A DNA stretch of 64,000 nucleotides from Fidelibacterota bacterium (lineage in GTDB: Bacteria; Fidelibacterota; UBA8477; JABMPR01): positions 1 to 64,000 of the forward strand of contig JABIFG010000231.1 in assembly GCA_018650795.1 (NCBI GenBank). The letters run 5' to 3'. The notes beneath the pieces are model-generated. The model saw nothing but the letters and a program-made list of their open reading frames with translations, was not told the DNA's origin and searched no databases. Both the position numbers and the translations under genes were made by a program. This document shows positions 51,394 to 62,538 of this stretch, in pieces (the stretch's first letter is position 1; each line of letters opens with the position of its first letter).

Positions 51394-53202
51394 TTAGTCA
51401 TTGAGCTTCAATACTGCCAGGAAAGCATCCTGTGGAACTTCCACACGACCCACTTGTTTCATGCGCTTCTTACCGGCTTTCTGCTTTTCCAGCAGCTTCC
51501 GCTTGCGTGTGATATCTCCACCATAACATTTGGCTGTAACATTTTTGCGCAAGGCTCTCACGGTCTCACGGGCAATGATTTTCTGACCAATCGAACCCTG
51601 AATCGGAACTTCAAATTGTTGGCGGGGAATCAACTCTTTTAATTTTGAACATAATTTCCTGGAATGGTCATAAGCCTTTTCGCGGTGTACAATTTGGGAA
51701 AGCGCATCCACCCTCTCTGTTGCGATAAGGATATCCAGCTTTACAAGATCACCCCTTCGGAAATCTATTGGCTCATAATCAAAAGAAGCATAGCCACGGG
51801 ATGTGCTTTTTAGTTGGTCATAAAAATCGAAAATGATCTCAGCCAGTGGAATTTCAAAATAAATCTGAACCTTGGATTCATCAAGATAGTGCGTTGATTT
51901 ATAAATACCGCGCTTGTCAATAATGAGCTTCATCAAATTACCGATATAGGTCGGTGGCGTCAACACTTCAGCAGTGACATATGGTTCATCAATATGGTCA
52001 ATTTCACCCGGTTCTGGAAGATCACTGGGCTTATCTACCATCGTATGAGAACCATCCCTGAGATTTACTTTGAATTTCACATTTGGTTGGGTCGTGATGA
52101 GATCAATCGCAAATTCCCGCTCCAAGCGTTCCTGGACAATTTCCATATGCAGAAGACCTAGATAACCGACGCGAAAACCAAATCCCAGAGCACCCGAGGT
52201 CTCAGGTTCCCAGGTCAAAGCAGCATCGTTTAAATTAAGTTTTTCAAGGGCTGCCCTCAAATTGGAATAGTCATCTGACACGATTGGATAGACACCGGAG
52301 TAAACCATTGGTTTTACCTCGCGATAACCAGTTAGAGCCTCAGAGGCACCATGTTTGGCTGTCGTAATCGTATCACCAACACGAATCTCGCTGATATCTT
52401 TGATGTTAGCAATGATATAGCCAACATCACCTGCTTTGAGCAAATCTCCCTTAACTTTTTTCAATTTGAAATAGCCCAGCTCAGCTACTTCATATTCCTC
52501 TTTGCTGGCCATAAAGCGGAGGATATCTCTAGATTTTAACTGCCCTTCAAGGACACGAACATATGCCACAGCACCACGATATGCATCATAGGTACTATCA
52601 AAAACCAATGCCCGTAGCGGCAGATCTTCATTCCCTTCGGGAGCGGGAATTCTCTCAATCACGGCTTCCAATATCTCCTGAATCCCAATATCTGCTTTAG
52701 CTGAGGCTTGAATAATCTCATCCTCATCACACCCGAGAAGATCAACAATTTGTGACTTCACATTATCAATTTGCGCTGCCGGTAGATCAATTTTATTAAT
52801 GATCGGGATTATCTCTAAGCCACTTTCAACCGCTAACATGGCATTGCTTACGGTTTGTGCTTCAACACCCTGTGCTGCGTCAACCAGGAGTAAGGCACCC
52901 TCACAGGCATCCAAACTTCTAGATACTTCATAACTAAAATCAACATGTCCTGGTGTATCAATCAGGTTCAGCACATATTCGATACCGTCTAAAGCTGAAT
53001 ATTTTACTTGAATCGGATGGGATTTAATTGTGATTCCACGTTCTCGTTCAAGGTCCATATCGTCAAGAACCTGGTTCATCATTTGTTTATCAGAAAGTGT
53101 ATGGGTCTCTTCAAGTAAGCGGTCAGCTAGTGTAGATTTACCATGATCAATATGTGCAATTATGCAAAAATTTCGAACTTCAGATCTCATCATAGGGCGC
53201 AA
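51394..53202 (-). CDS. lepA: Elongation factor 4
   Basis: [35 protein letters not shown]-terminal [34 protein letters not shown]. Confidence 0.98.
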   Translation of the reverse strand: MRPMMRSEVRNFCIIAHIDHGKSTLADRLLEETHTLSDKQMMNQVLDDMDLERERGITIKSHPIQVKYSALDGIEYVLNLIDTPGHVDFSYEVSRSLDACEGALLLVDAAQGVEAQTVSNAMLAVESGLEIIPIINKIDLPAAQIDNVKSQIVDLLGCDEDEIIQASAKADIGIQEILEAVIERIPAPEGNEDLPLRALVFDSTYDAYRGAVAYVRVLEGQLKSRDILRFMASKEEYEVAELGYFKLKKVKGDLLKAGDVGYIIANIKDISEIRVGDTITTAKHGASEALTGYREVKPMVYSGVYPIVSDDYSNLRAALEKLNLNDAALTWEPETSGALGFGFRVGYLGLLHMEIVQERLEREFAIDLITTQPNVKFKVNLRDGSHTMVDKPSDLPEPGEIDHIDEPYVTAEVLTPPTYIGNLMKLIIDKRGIYKSTHYLDESKVQIYFEIPLAEIIFDFYDQLKSTSRGYASFDYEPIDFRRGDLVKLDILIATERVDALSQIVHREKAYDHSRKLCSKLKELIPRQQFEVPIQGSIGQKIIARETVRALRKNVTAKCYGGDITRKRKLLEKQKAGKKRMKQVGRVEVPQDAFLAVLKLND

Positions 53203-53266
53203 TATACGCTTGATTATCTCGTATCAAACAGGAAGGCAAAATTGAATTTAATTGTTAATCAGCGGA

Positions 53267-56074
53267 TTAGAATTTTAAAAAGAAACTGTTCCCGCCTGTG
53301 GATGAGTCCTCGATGCCAACAGTGGCGTCATGTGCATTGGCTATTCGCTTAACGATGGCCAGTCCGAGACCGCGCCCTCGCTTTTCTCCATCGCCGAGTT
53401 GGACATTTCTCTTGAAGATCGCTGCTCTCATTTCAGTGGGAATTGGTTTACCTGAATCATCGATTCTAAGAGTTACTGTTCCACCCTCTTCTCTTAAAAT
53501 TAAATTTATGGTTCCACCATCGGAGGAATATTTGATGGCGTTGCTGATATAATTTTTTGGTATCTCCGAGATGATGGGATTGGCCTTAATAATAAGTGAA
53601 TCCGGAATATTTGTATTTAAAGTCATCGAGACATGGGATAATTGTGAAGCGAATTCAGCTTTCATGTCCTCTAGAATTGGGACCAGATCGAGGTTCTCTT
53701 TGACAATATTTTCGCCAATGCTCAACTTTGATAACACCGTAGCGTTTTTGATTACTTTCATCAAACTCTCAGCGCTACTCTGCAACAATTCGAACATTTC
53801 ATTACCATCATCTTCTGAACTCAACATCTCAGTAACAGAACTAATCACACCAGCTGGATTTCTAAGATCGTGAGTGATCACATCCAGAAGCAATTCTTTC
53901 ATACCATTGGCATTGGCGAGTTCATCAGCCAATTCCTCTAGGGCTACGGCTTTTCTAGTGCGATCGATGGTCAAAGCCACCTGAGCAGCAGCGAGATCCA
54001 GCAGTCTAACATCTTCTTCTTCATATTGTGTGAGACCATCGTACTCCTGGAGAACAAAGGCACCAATAACATCATCCTTCACTTTCAGGGGTATACCCAA
54101 CCAGACACTGGGCAACTCTCCAGCAATGGTGACCTGACCACTATTGATCAACTCGCGAATTTCAGTCTGCTTGATATGCAGTGTCCTTTTTTCTACGATA
54201 GTTCGTGCCGTGAGTGATCTTTCTGGATCGCAGGGAATACTTTCTGGTAGTTCTGATTTGTAATAATCTCTCTCATAAGGAAAGTAAAGGGTGTTATCCT
54301 CTTTGTTTAACATGGCCAGGAAAAAGTTACTGGTAGAAATAATCTCGCTAATGAATTGGTAAATATTTTCCGAAAGACTCGTAACATCTTTAGCCTGTAT
54401 AGCAGCTGTTGTAATGGCGTAGAGGACATCACGTAGTTTTTGATCTTTTTTAGCTCTTTCTGCTACCTTCTTCTGACGACTAATATCTTCAGTCAATCCC
54501 ACAAAATGCGTGACAGTTCCATACGCATCACGAATTGGAGAAATAGATACTTTTCCCCAGCTAAGCTCACCATTTTTTTTCTTATTGATTATTTCATCAG
54601 ACCAAACTGTCCCGCTTTTAATAGTATTCCACAAATTCTCATAGAATGCTTTATCATGCTTACCGGATTTGAGCAGTCGGGGATTTTCACCGATAAGTTC
54701 ATCAAGGCTATAACCCATTTTGGATAGGAATTCACTGTTGACGTACTGGATATTCCCTTCCACATCGGTAATGATTGTCATCACCGGGCTTTGTTCTACC
54801 GCCTGACTTAATTTTTTCAATTCAAGATTCGCAATATTTTGTTCAGTAATATCGAGAGTATGACCAACATTCTTGACGTTACCCTCGCTATCAACAAAAG
54901 AATTTGCAGAAATTAGAATATCTCGCATCTCACCGTTTGGTCTAAGAACATCCAGCGAATATTCTTGAGGAGCATCTTTGCCTGCCTGTCTGTCCTCATA
55001 ATTCTTGATAACTCTGTCACGCGAAGGACCAAGATGTTCTGAAAATATAGAGCCCACCAATTCTTCACGGGAGCGACCAAATATTTCGCATAAGCGATCA
55101 TTGACATAGACCAGCTTATAATTGTGATCAATAATGTAAATCCCAGTAGCAGATTGCTCAACAATGGCTCTAATATGTGCTTCCGATTCAGCAGCCAGCT
55201 TTCGGGCTTTTTCCTGCTCCCTTTTCAATTGTGTATTTTTGATACTCTGTGAAATCAGGTGTGCTACATCCTTAATGACTGCAAACTCACTTCGGAAATT
55301 TGGTATACTCAGATTCCAGGTGAAGCCAAGGAGGCCCACAACACGCTCTTCACCTCGAATAATTATCATAAAGCTATCTTCATCCAGGATGGTATTCATA
55401 AGCTCATCTGGAATCATCATTTTCTGATTCTCAAGGCTTTCCCGATCTCTCTTTTCAAGATATCGGTTAAAGACCTCCTTTGAAATTCCAGTAGATTGAC
55501 TGGCAGCAATTTTATCATCATCGGACCAGAGCGCGATCCAATATTTTTCAAAAATGTTTGTTGTAGCAAAGGATGAGTGCAGCAGGGTTGCAATCTCTTC
55601 AATGCTACTTGTAGATTCAAGTCCACTATAGATCGAATCCTTTAGACCGAGGAGTTCATTTATTCTGAGCATCATCTGGTCAGTAGCAAATCGGGTTAGC
55701 GCAATCCTGATCATCGTCGATACAGCTTGTTCATCAATGGGCTTATGCAAAAATCCATATGCATCGGCGTCCTGGAGAGCCTGGGTAATATGTGCCTCAT
55801 CCCCATATGCCGTTGCAAAAATAACTGGAACTGCAAAATCTTCGTGAATGAGTTTGGCTGCCTCAATGCCATTCATTTTGCCCCGCAGTTGAATATCCAT
55901 GAGTATGATATCAGGTTTGGTTTCGGCAGTTAATTTCAAAGCATCAGGACCTGTCCCCACAATACCTACAACACTAAAATCATTCTGTTTCAGGCGGATA
56001 GAAAGATCTTCGGCTGATAACCGCTCATCTTCGACTATCAAAATACGGATTTTATGTTGTGATTTACTTATCAT
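53267..56074 (-). CDS. Sensor histidine kinase with N-terminal receiver, GAF-PAS-PAS-GAF and HATPase
   Basis: Receiver (ILIVEDERLSAED..DIILMDIQL), PAS motifs, HDLRNPAG H-box, NAIKYSSDGG and GRGLGLAIVKRI. Confidence 0.92.
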   Translation of the reverse strand: MISKSQHKIRILIVEDERLSAEDLSIRLKQNDFSVVGIVGTGPDALKLTAETKPDIILMDIQLRGKMNGIEAAKLIHEDFAVPVIFATAYGDEAHITQALQDADAYGFLHKPIDEQAVSTMIRIALTRFATDQMMLRINELLGLKDSIYSGLESTSSIEEIATLLHSSFATTNIFEKYWIALWSDDDKIAASQSTGISKEVFNRYLEKRDRESLENQKMMIPDELMNTILDEDSFMIIIRGEERVVGLLGFTWNLSIPNFRSEFAVIKDVAHLISQSIKNTQLKREQEKARKLAAESEAHIRAIVEQSATGIYIIDHNYKLVYVNDRLCEIFGRSREELVGSIFSEHLGPSRDRVIKNYEDRQAGKDAPQEYSLDVLRPNGEMRDILISANSFVDSEGNVKNVGHTLDITEQNIANLELKKLSQAVEQSPVMTIITDVEGNIQYVNSEFLSKMGYSLDELIGENPRLLKSGKHDKAFYENLWNTIKSGTVWSDEIINKKKNGELSWGKVSISPIRDAYGTVTHFVGLTEDISRQKKVAERAKKDQKLRDVLYAITTAAIQAKDVTSLSENIYQFISEIISTSNFFLAMLNKEDNTLYFPYERDYYKSELPESIPCDPERSLTARTIVEKRTLHIKQTEIRELINSGQVTIAGELPSVWLGIPLKVKDDVIGAFVLQEYDGLTQYEEEDVRLLDLAAAQVALTIDRTRKAVALEELADELANANGMKELLLDVITHDLRNPAGVISSVTEMLSSEDDGNEMFELLQSSAESLMKVIKNATVLSKLSIGENIVKENLDLVPILEDMKAEFASQLSHVSMTLNTNIPDSLIIKANPIISEIPKNYISNAIKYSSDGGTINLILREEGGTVTLRIDDSGKPIPTEMRAAIFKRNVQLGDGEKRGRGLGLAIVKRIANAHDATVGIEDSSTGGNSFFLKF

Positions 56075-56158
56075 TGTAGATTATTCGATACACATTTCAG
56101 TTGTTTGAACTGAAATAATGAAAATATCCCAAAAGACTAAACAAATTTTAAATACTGA

Positions 56159-57253
56159 CTACTCTATTTCTGAAGTATACTTGGCAATTCTTTGGCCCGC
56201 TTTGCCCTCCCACCCATCAATTGGGTAACCATCGATTTTATCACCCTCTATAACAGAGACAATTTTTGATTCAATAGCCTGGATGTCAAATCCAATCAAC
56301 GTATTGGTTCCCTTGGAGAGTGTAACCGGTCGGTTACTCGAGTTGCCAATTGTGAGACACTGCACTCCCAGAATGCTTGATTCCTCTTGCAAGCCTTGTG
56401 AGTCAGTCACAACAACAACAGCATGCTTCAGGAGTTTTAACAAATCGTGGTAATTTTGAGAGGAAACGAATTGCAGATTGACACCGGGATCAAGCATGAC
56501 TTCCGGCATATCTTCCAGGATCTGTAAAGTTTTTGGATGTAATATCATGCATATTCGCAGTCGTTCCGAAAGTCTTTCAAGCATGGTGAGAAATGAGCTA
56601 AGAAAATCAATATTCTTCAAAATATGGTCGTGGTGCATGGTTAACAGAATATAGCTATTTTCATCCAGCCCAAAACGATCAAGTACGTTACTGTCCTCAG
56701 CATAGCCAAGGTTGGCAAATACCGCATCCGCACGAATATTGCCAACTTCAATAATATTTTGATTGTCATATCCTTCTCGAATGAGATTAATCACAGCTTC
56801 CTCATTTGAGGTAAACAGATAGGCACTCAATCTATCGATGAGCATATCATTCCGCTCTTCATGGGGTTGATTGTCGAAAGAGCGTACTCCTGCATCGACA
56901 TGGATAATCGGTATATGCGATCTTGAAGCTACCAACGAACAAGCTAGAGCAGAGTCAGAATTTCCAATAACCAGGACCATATCGGGCCGGTCAATGTGAA
57001 CTTGATTCTCGTAAGACATCATCATTGAAGCCATTTTACCAATTCCCTCAATCACATTGATATCGAGATAGCTATGGATTGAAGAAAGATGCAATTGATC
57101 AAGAATATCCTGATTTAGCTCAGGATCATAGTGTTGCCCTGTGTGGATAAGTCGAATATCCAGTATATCTTCGAAATCCTGAAATGAATTAAGGAGTGCC
57201 GATGCACGTATAAAATCGGGACGAATCCCGACAATAATATCAATTTTCTTCAT
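56159..57253 (-). CDS. wecB: UDP-N-acetylglucosamine 2-epimerase-like
   Basis: IRPDFIRASALL, HTGQHYDPELNQDI, HVDAGVRSFDNQPHEERNDMLIDRLSAYLFTSNEEAV. Confidence 0.85.
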   Translation of the reverse strand: MKKIDIIVGIRPDFIRASALLNSFQDFEDILDIRLIHTGQHYDPELNQDILDQLHLSSIHSYLDINVIEGIGKMASMMMSYENQVHIDRPDMVLVIGNSDSALACSLVASRSHIPIIHVDAGVRSFDNQPHEERNDMLIDRLSAYLFTSNEEAVINLIREGYDNQNIIEVGNIRADAVFANLGYAEDSNVLDRFGLDENSYILLTMHHDHILKNIDFLSSFLTMLERLSERLRICMILHPKTLQILEDMPEVMLDPGVNLQFVSSQNYHDLLKLLKHAVVVVTDSQGLQEESSILGVQCLTIGNSSNRPVTLSKGTNTLIGFDIQAIESKIVSVIEGDKIDGYPIDGWEGKAGQRIAKYTSEIE

Positions 57254-57318
57254 AAATTCTCCAATCAGGGGTCATAACAAGGCTAAAGATAAGCATTCAG
57301 GATCATAATTAACATACA

Positions 57319-59643
57319 TTAAAAAATGTACTTCAACGTGAATCCGTAGTGACGCGGATCTCCATAACTCATATATAGCTTATCTGCATAATCTGGAGGT
57401 TCCAGTCCAAAGTAAAAACCGCGACTGGCGTAATGTGTATCTAGCAGATTATCGGCCCAGAATGAAATTTCCCATGCTTTGGACCATGAGTATGTGATCC
57501 CGGAGTTTATGAGATTATACGGCTGTGAGCGCTGATTATGACTTTCGGAAAAGTAAAATTCATCTTTACCGGCAATGGAAACCCGTATAGATATGTTTGG
57601 ATTCAAACTGTAGTCAGCCCCCAATCGATATGAATAGTTCGGTGCATGGGCAAAGGCCCTATCACCAAGCATAACATATTGATCAGGTGCTACTTCAAAT
57701 GAATATGCTTCTGTTTTAGACTCTAACAAACCCAGGGATCCTGAGATCTGAAATCGCTGGTTGATTTCTCGACGAAATTCTAATTCTAAACCGTAAACAT
57801 AGCCCTCTGAAGCATTCCCAATGTAATAGGTGAAACTATTTGGATCCATGGCATCTTGCTGGCTGGAGAGCGAAACCTGCTGATCCATGCGGCACGTGTA
57901 AAAGGCCAGGATTGCAAGCATGCCCTGTTTGGATACCCCTCGGTATCCTATTTCATAATTATTGACGTATTCAGGAGAAAATGGACGATTAATATCAAGA
58001 ATGCGGGGGTGCTGGTTGATGCCTCCTGCCTTAAAACCTCGTGCTGTGTTTATAAAAGTTGTTTTGCGATTATCAATCTTATACAACATTGCTATTTTTC
58101 CACCATTTAGCTGGTCACTGAGACTGAATTGAGTGAATTTGTCATCCTCATAATCAGTTTGGCGTTTTCCAACACGGATATTTGAGGTGAACGTAATTTT
58201 CTCTACAGGACTATAGTCTATTTGAGCATAGACCGAACGATTACTCAAATGAAATTCGCTCTCAAGCTCTGACTCATCACCACCAAATAAGTAACCCTCT
58301 GCATCATCCATTTCTATCAGGTCTTTATAATACGCTCCACCAATCACATCAAGCTTTTCACTCTGACTGGAATGGACAATTCTCAATTCATGGGTTTTGG
58401 TATCGCGAATGCGGGCAACTTTATCAAAGAAGTCATATCTCCAACCTTCAACAGCCGGATTAAAATTGTATGGATCTTCAGCCCAAAATTCATCATTCCC
58501 CCAATCACTGTCATAACTATACTCCATCTCTGCATTGGACAGTGTCGTGATTGATTGAATTTCAGTTCTGTTAAATAGCTTATAATTTGCTCTCAACACG
58601 CCAGCATTTAAAGTCTGACTATCTTTACCAGGATTGTCCGTATAGGTTGTAAAACCTGCATTGTTGGGACTCCAGGCATCATAGCCATTATCCAGTATCA
58701 CCGTAAGTAGAGTAGCTTTAAATTCCAGTTTTGGTTGAATGGACCAGATGATTTTCAATCTACCCATCGACTCCAGGCGTTCATTGCTTTTAAAGTCATC
58801 GTGATATTCATTGTATTGAAAGCCATTATTGTATCCACGAAAAGCAGCGATACGCGCTTTAAGATTTTGTCTGGTAAGAAGATTAAAAGCTGCCCCTATG
58901 TTTAGTGTGCTGGCATTTCCTATTGAAGCAGTGACATAACTATCCTGGTGTTTAGCTGGATCATTTGATTGTAAAATGATAAATCCTGCCAGGGCATTAG
59001 GACCGTATATAGATGATTGAGGTCCCCGAAATAATTCAACTCGGTTCACATCAAAGGTCAAACCAGACATACCGATTCCACTCAGGTCAAGATCATCGAT
59101 GCTGAACCCCACGGAATAGTTTGGTGGACCATCCCCAGCGAACTGTGACCTCTCACCAATCCCGCGGATTTGGAAATATCGTGGCCTGGAACTTCCTCCC
59201 GCCCAATTCAGATTAGGGATGTTGTTGATTAATGTTTGAAAATGAGGTTCACTGGTCGATGCAATTTCCCTCTTACTAATGACGGTGATGCCACCGGCTG
59301 ATTCCAACAGCGATTGTGTTCTGAGAGCACCGTAGACAGCCACAACTTCGCCCTGCAACATAATTGGCACCAGTGCAATGACTTCAGTGATATCCCCTCT
59401 TTTAAGTGTTAGACTTTCATAGGCAATGTGCCTGAAGATGAGCTGTGTATCAAGTTCACCATGAATCGAGTATTCACCCAATTCATTGGTAACGGTACCT
59501 ATTGTTCCAGAAATTATCTCGCAACCTTCTAGCGGTATGTTGGTGCTTGCATCTACTACCCTACCAGTAATCTGGTCTTCTTGTGAAAGCACAATAGACT
59601 GAAGCATTAAAATAGAAATCAGAAAAGTTGTGAAGCGGTGCAT
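57319..59643 (-). CDS. TonB-dependent receptor, predicted thiamine/thiamine-precursor uptake
   Basis: Carboxypeptidase-D-like N-terminus, plug ESAGGITVISKREIAS, barrel; preceded by TPP riboswitch. Confidence 0.92.
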   Translation of the reverse strand: MHRFTTFLISILMLQSIVLSQEDQITGRVVDASTNIPLEGCEIISGTIGTVTNELGEYSIHGELDTQLIFRHIAYESLTLKRGDITEVIALVPIMLQGEVVAVYGALRTQSLLESAGGITVISKREIASTSEPHFQTLINNIPNLNWAGGSSRPRYFQIRGIGERSQFAGDGPPNYSVGFSIDDLDLSGIGMSGLTFDVNRVELFRGPQSSIYGPNALAGFIILQSNDPAKHQDSYVTASIGNASTLNIGAAFNLLTRQNLKARIAAFRGYNNGFQYNEYHDDFKSNERLESMGRLKIIWSIQPKLEFKATLLTVILDNGYDAWSPNNAGFTTYTDNPGKDSQTLNAGVLRANYKLFNRTEIQSITTLSNAEMEYSYDSDWGNDEFWAEDPYNFNPAVEGWRYDFFDKVARIRDTKTHELRIVHSSQSEKLDVIGGAYYKDLIEMDDAEGYLFGGDESELESEFHLSNRSVYAQIDYSPVEKITFTSNIRVGKRQTDYEDDKFTQFSLSDQLNGGKIAMLYKIDNRKTTFINTARGFKAGGINQHPRILDINRPFSPEYVNNYEIGYRGVSKQGMLAILAFYTCRMDQQVSLSSQQDAMDPNSFTYYIGNASEGYVYGLELEFRREINQRFQISGSLGLLESKTEAYSFEVAPDQYVMLGDRAFAHAPNYSYRLGADYSLNPNISIRVSIAGKDEFYFSESHNQRSQPYNLINSGITYSWSKAWEISFWADNLLDTHYASRGFYFGLEPPDYADKLYMSYGDPRHYGFTLKYIF

Positions 59644-59649
59644 ATTTTC

Positions 59650-59717
59650 TCCCTACGCTGGCATGATCCAGATCAGGTTCATAGGGTTTGATCTCAGCCC
59701 GGCCCCCACGTTAGGGA
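59650..59717 (-). promoter_or_regulatory. TPP riboswitch (THI element)
   Basis: TCCCTAACGTGGGGGCCGGGCTGAGATCAAACCCTATGAACCTGATCTGGATCATGCCAGCGTAGGGA: CTGAGAT, ACCTGATCTGGATCATGCCAGCG core and closing P1. Confidence 0.97.
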
Positions 59718-59776
59718 GTCGCCGGACACCCCGGTATCCGGTGCAATATAAAGTCATGATAGTCGAGAGGGGTATA

Positions 59777-59806
59777 AAAAATGCCATCCCTGAGGATGGC
59801 ATTTCT
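59777..59806 (-). terminator. Intrinsic terminator downstream of trxA
   Basis: AATGCCATCC-TCAG-GGATGGCATTTTTT on the minus strand. Confidence 0.88.
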
Positions 59807-59828
59807 AAATATTTAGCTTTGAAGGTGA

Positions 59829-60158
59829 TTAACCAATAACTGCATCAACCTTGGCGATAATCTGTGGCTTAGGTACTGCCCCAACCAGCATTTGAGCAAC
59901 TTCACCATTTTTGAATATCAGGAGACTTGGAATACTACGAATCCCATATTTTTGAGCAACTTCTGGATTACCATCAACATCTAATTTTCCAACTTTCAAC
60001 TTACCATTGTAATCAGTAGCAATCTCGGCAACAACTGGAGCAACCATCTTACAGGGCATACACCATACAGCCCAAAAATCAACCAGGACTGGTACGTCAG
60101 ACTCAATTACTTCAGCATTAAAATTGCTATCGGTAAATTCTTTCACATTTTCAGCCAT
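59829..60158 (-). CDS. trxA: Thioredoxin
   Basis: [16 protein letters not shown] active site; start set at MAENVKEF with GGGAG SD. Confidence 0.96.
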   Translation of the reverse strand: MAENVKEFTDSNFNAEVIESDVPVLVDFWAVWCMPCKMVAPVVAEIATDYNGKLKVGKLDVDGNPEVAQKYGIRSIPSLLIFKNGEVAQMLVGAVPKPQIIAKVDAVIG

Positions 60159-60251
60159 TATGTCTCCCTTGGCAATCAATTAAATATTTAAAAACCTGAA
60201 GAAGATAAATGTAGCTTCAGGTATGTCAAGAAAATCAATTCATCAAAATAG

Positions 60252-61484
60252 CTATGCTCTGATCCATCTATATATTTCTGGTAAAGTGATCCGTTTTCCG
60301 TAAAGCAAGATGCCTGTTCTAAAGACTTTCGCTGACAACCTGATGCTGCCATACACGCTGACCATCATCAATATAATTGTAGTAAGTACTTGAATATTAG
60401 TTGTTTCCCCTATCGCAATTTTGATCATCATAAAAAATGGTGTCACCAGAGGTATATAGCTTAATACATTTACAAGAGTGGAGTTGGGATTCTCTATAAC
60501 CAGAGTCCACAGTACCATAGGAATGATGGCAATAAAGGTGATGATCTGGATAGCTTGTTGAGCTTCTTGTTCCGAATCAAATAGAGCGCCTACACCGATA
60601 TAGATACCTGCATATAGTAGATACCCCAGAATAAAATAGGTGAAGTAAAGCAGCCCTATAGCTGGGGTCAAAATGGAGAGTTCATAGTAGTTACCTGCAA
60701 AAAAGGAAACCAGTAGATAAATACTTGATTGAGTTAAACCAAGTAATCCAAGTCCCAAAATCTTACCGCCCATGAGTTCATTGTAGCTGACGGTAGAAAG
60801 TAATACTTCTATGACCCTTGAAGATCGTTCTTCAAGTACAGCCCTGAGGAGCAATTGTCCCCCCGTAAAAATCCCAAGGAAGAGCAAAAACATAAATATG
60901 AAGGGTGCTATATAATCAGCAATGAGTTCATCTGTTTCACGTTCTTCAGAGGCTCCGACTTCAAAATGGGCAATATCAATGTCGAAAAATATCTCATCCA
61001 GGACCTCTGCGGATAAATCAAGATTAATCGCTCTCTCTTTGATAAGTAATTCTTTCAGCTCTGATTTAATTATATCAGTTGAACGAAAATTAGAGCTGGA
61101 TCTAGAATAATTTCGAATCGTTGGATTGCTTAAGAAGTCATGTGGTAAAACAAAATAACCGTCCAGTGTTTTGTCATCGACTAAGGCATCAAACTGTGTC
61201 TGCAATGACTCATAGCTACCGTTCGTGACAGCAATTCTGAAAGGGGGAGCTTCTTTGTCTGCAAATCTTTTATCCAGAATATCTGTAAGTTGTTCACCAT
61301 ATCTGGCCGTTTCATCAATCATCCCAAAATGCTTGGTTTCGATACCAGCTCCTGAACCAGCCAGATAGCCAGTTCCCAAAGTGATAACCAAGATGAGTAT
61401 GGGCATACCAAAAGTACCTATAATGAACCATTTCGATCGAATTCTACGACGATATTCAAACCATGCTATTTTCCAGGCGTTCAT
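60252..61484 (-). CDS. ABC transporter permease (NatB-like)
   Basis: KIAWFEYRRRIRSKWFIIGTFGMPI; EERSSRVIEVLLSTVSYNELMGGKILGLG. Confidence 0.92.
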   Translation of the reverse strand: MNAWKIAWFEYRRRIRSKWFIIGTFGMPILILVITLGTGYLAGSGAGIETKHFGMIDETARYGEQLTDILDKRFADKEAPPFRIAVTNGSYESLQTQFDALVDDKTLDGYFVLPHDFLSNPTIRNYSRSSSNFRSTDIIKSELKELLIKERAINLDLSAEVLDEIFFDIDIAHFEVGASEERETDELIADYIAPFIFMFLLFLGIFTGGQLLLRAVLEERSSRVIEVLLSTVSYNELMGGKILGLGLLGLTQSSIYLLVSFFAGNYYELSILTPAIGLLYFTYFILGYLLYAGIYIGVGALFDSEQEAQQAIQIITFIAIIPMVLWTLVIENPNSTLVNVLSYIPLVTPFFMMIKIAIGETTNIQVLTTIILMMVSVYGSIRLSAKVFRTGILLYGKRITLPEIYRWIRA

Positions 61485-62365
61485 TATTGGGAGCCCTTCA
61501 CGAGGTGAATGAATATTTCCTCGAGTCCTTGCTCAGCAACTCTTACAGTTTTTAAATCGATTGATTTATTCAATGTAGAGATAATTTCCTGTTTTGATTG
61601 GGTACCAATCTCAATGTAGATCGACCCATCCTTTTCGATGGAGTCGTATGCTGAGAAACATTTGTGAGTGAGGTCTTCCTCGTCAACTGGGGTAACCTGT
61701 AATTGTGGTAGTCCCTCAGATTTCATAATCGTAGACAAGTCCCCTGCAGTAACGAGGTATCCGTGATTGATCAGGGCGACATCATCACATAGTTTTTCCA
61801 CCTGATCCATCTGATGCGAGCTGAATATGATAGTTTTACCAGCCTGCTTCTTCTCTTCCAATATTTCTTTTAGCAGGAGTTGATTGACTGGATCCAGGCC
61901 AGAAAAAGGTTCGTCCAGAACAATATATTGGGGATCGTGAAGTATCGTATTTATGAATTGGAGTTTTTGCTGATTTCCTTTGGACAGTTCACTTACTTTA
62001 GACTGAAGGCGCGTACCAAGATCAAAACGCTGGAGATAATCTTTTATCTTCGTATTAGGATCAGAAACATCTCTCAGGTGGGCAAAATACTGCAAGGTTT
62101 CGAACACTGATATTTTCTGATACAGACCGCGTTCTTCTGGAAGATAGCCAATCTGGTTTGAGGGAGGTCTCTGACTAATCCCATCGAAAAGGATTGAGCC
62201 TGTATCGGGGATGATGATATTCATGAGCATGCGAATGGCAGTTGTTTTTCCGGCTCCGTTTGGACCCAGAAAACCATAAATTCTGCCTGCCTGAATTGTC
62301 ATGTTCAGGTCGCTAACAGCTGCAATAGAATCATAAGTTTTGGAGATTCCCTGCAGTTCAATCAT
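61484..62365 (-). CDS. ABC transporter ATP-binding protein (NatA-like)
   Basis: GPNGAGKTTAIRMLM, LSKGNQQKLQF, VLDEPFSGLDP. Confidence 0.94.
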   Translation of the reverse strand: MIELQGISKTYDSIAAVSDLNMTIQAGRIYGFLGPNGAGKTTAIRMLMNIIIPDTGSILFDGISQRPPSNQIGYLPEERGLYQKISVFETLQYFAHLRDVSDPNTKIKDYLQRFDLGTRLQSKVSELSKGNQQKLQFINTILHDPQYIVLDEPFSGLDPVNQLLLKEILEEKKQAGKTIIFSSHQMDQVEKLCDDVALINHGYLVTAGDLSTIMKSEGLPQLQVTPVDEEDLTHKCFSAYDSIEKDGSIYIEIGTQSKQEIISTLNKSIDLKTVRVAEQGLEEIFIHLVKGSQ

Positions 62366-62422
62366 GTGGCAGCCTTCTTTTGTTGAGTAAATGTTTACAG
62401 AGTCTGTCTTTAAATGCTTCTC

Positions 62423-62493
62423 TCACAACGAATTTGACGAAATTCACGAAAATATTTAATGCTATTTCGTAATATTCGTCAAATTCGTTGTGA
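62423..62493. repeat. 71-bp long imperfect palindrome with perfect 19-bp arms
   Basis: TCACAACGAATTTGACGAA (62423..62441) and TTCGTCAAATTCGTTGTGA (62475..62493). Confidence 0.9.
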
Positions 62494-62538
62494 AAACCGG
62501 TAATAGCATCTGCTTAAAACTAACTTTATAGACAAACA

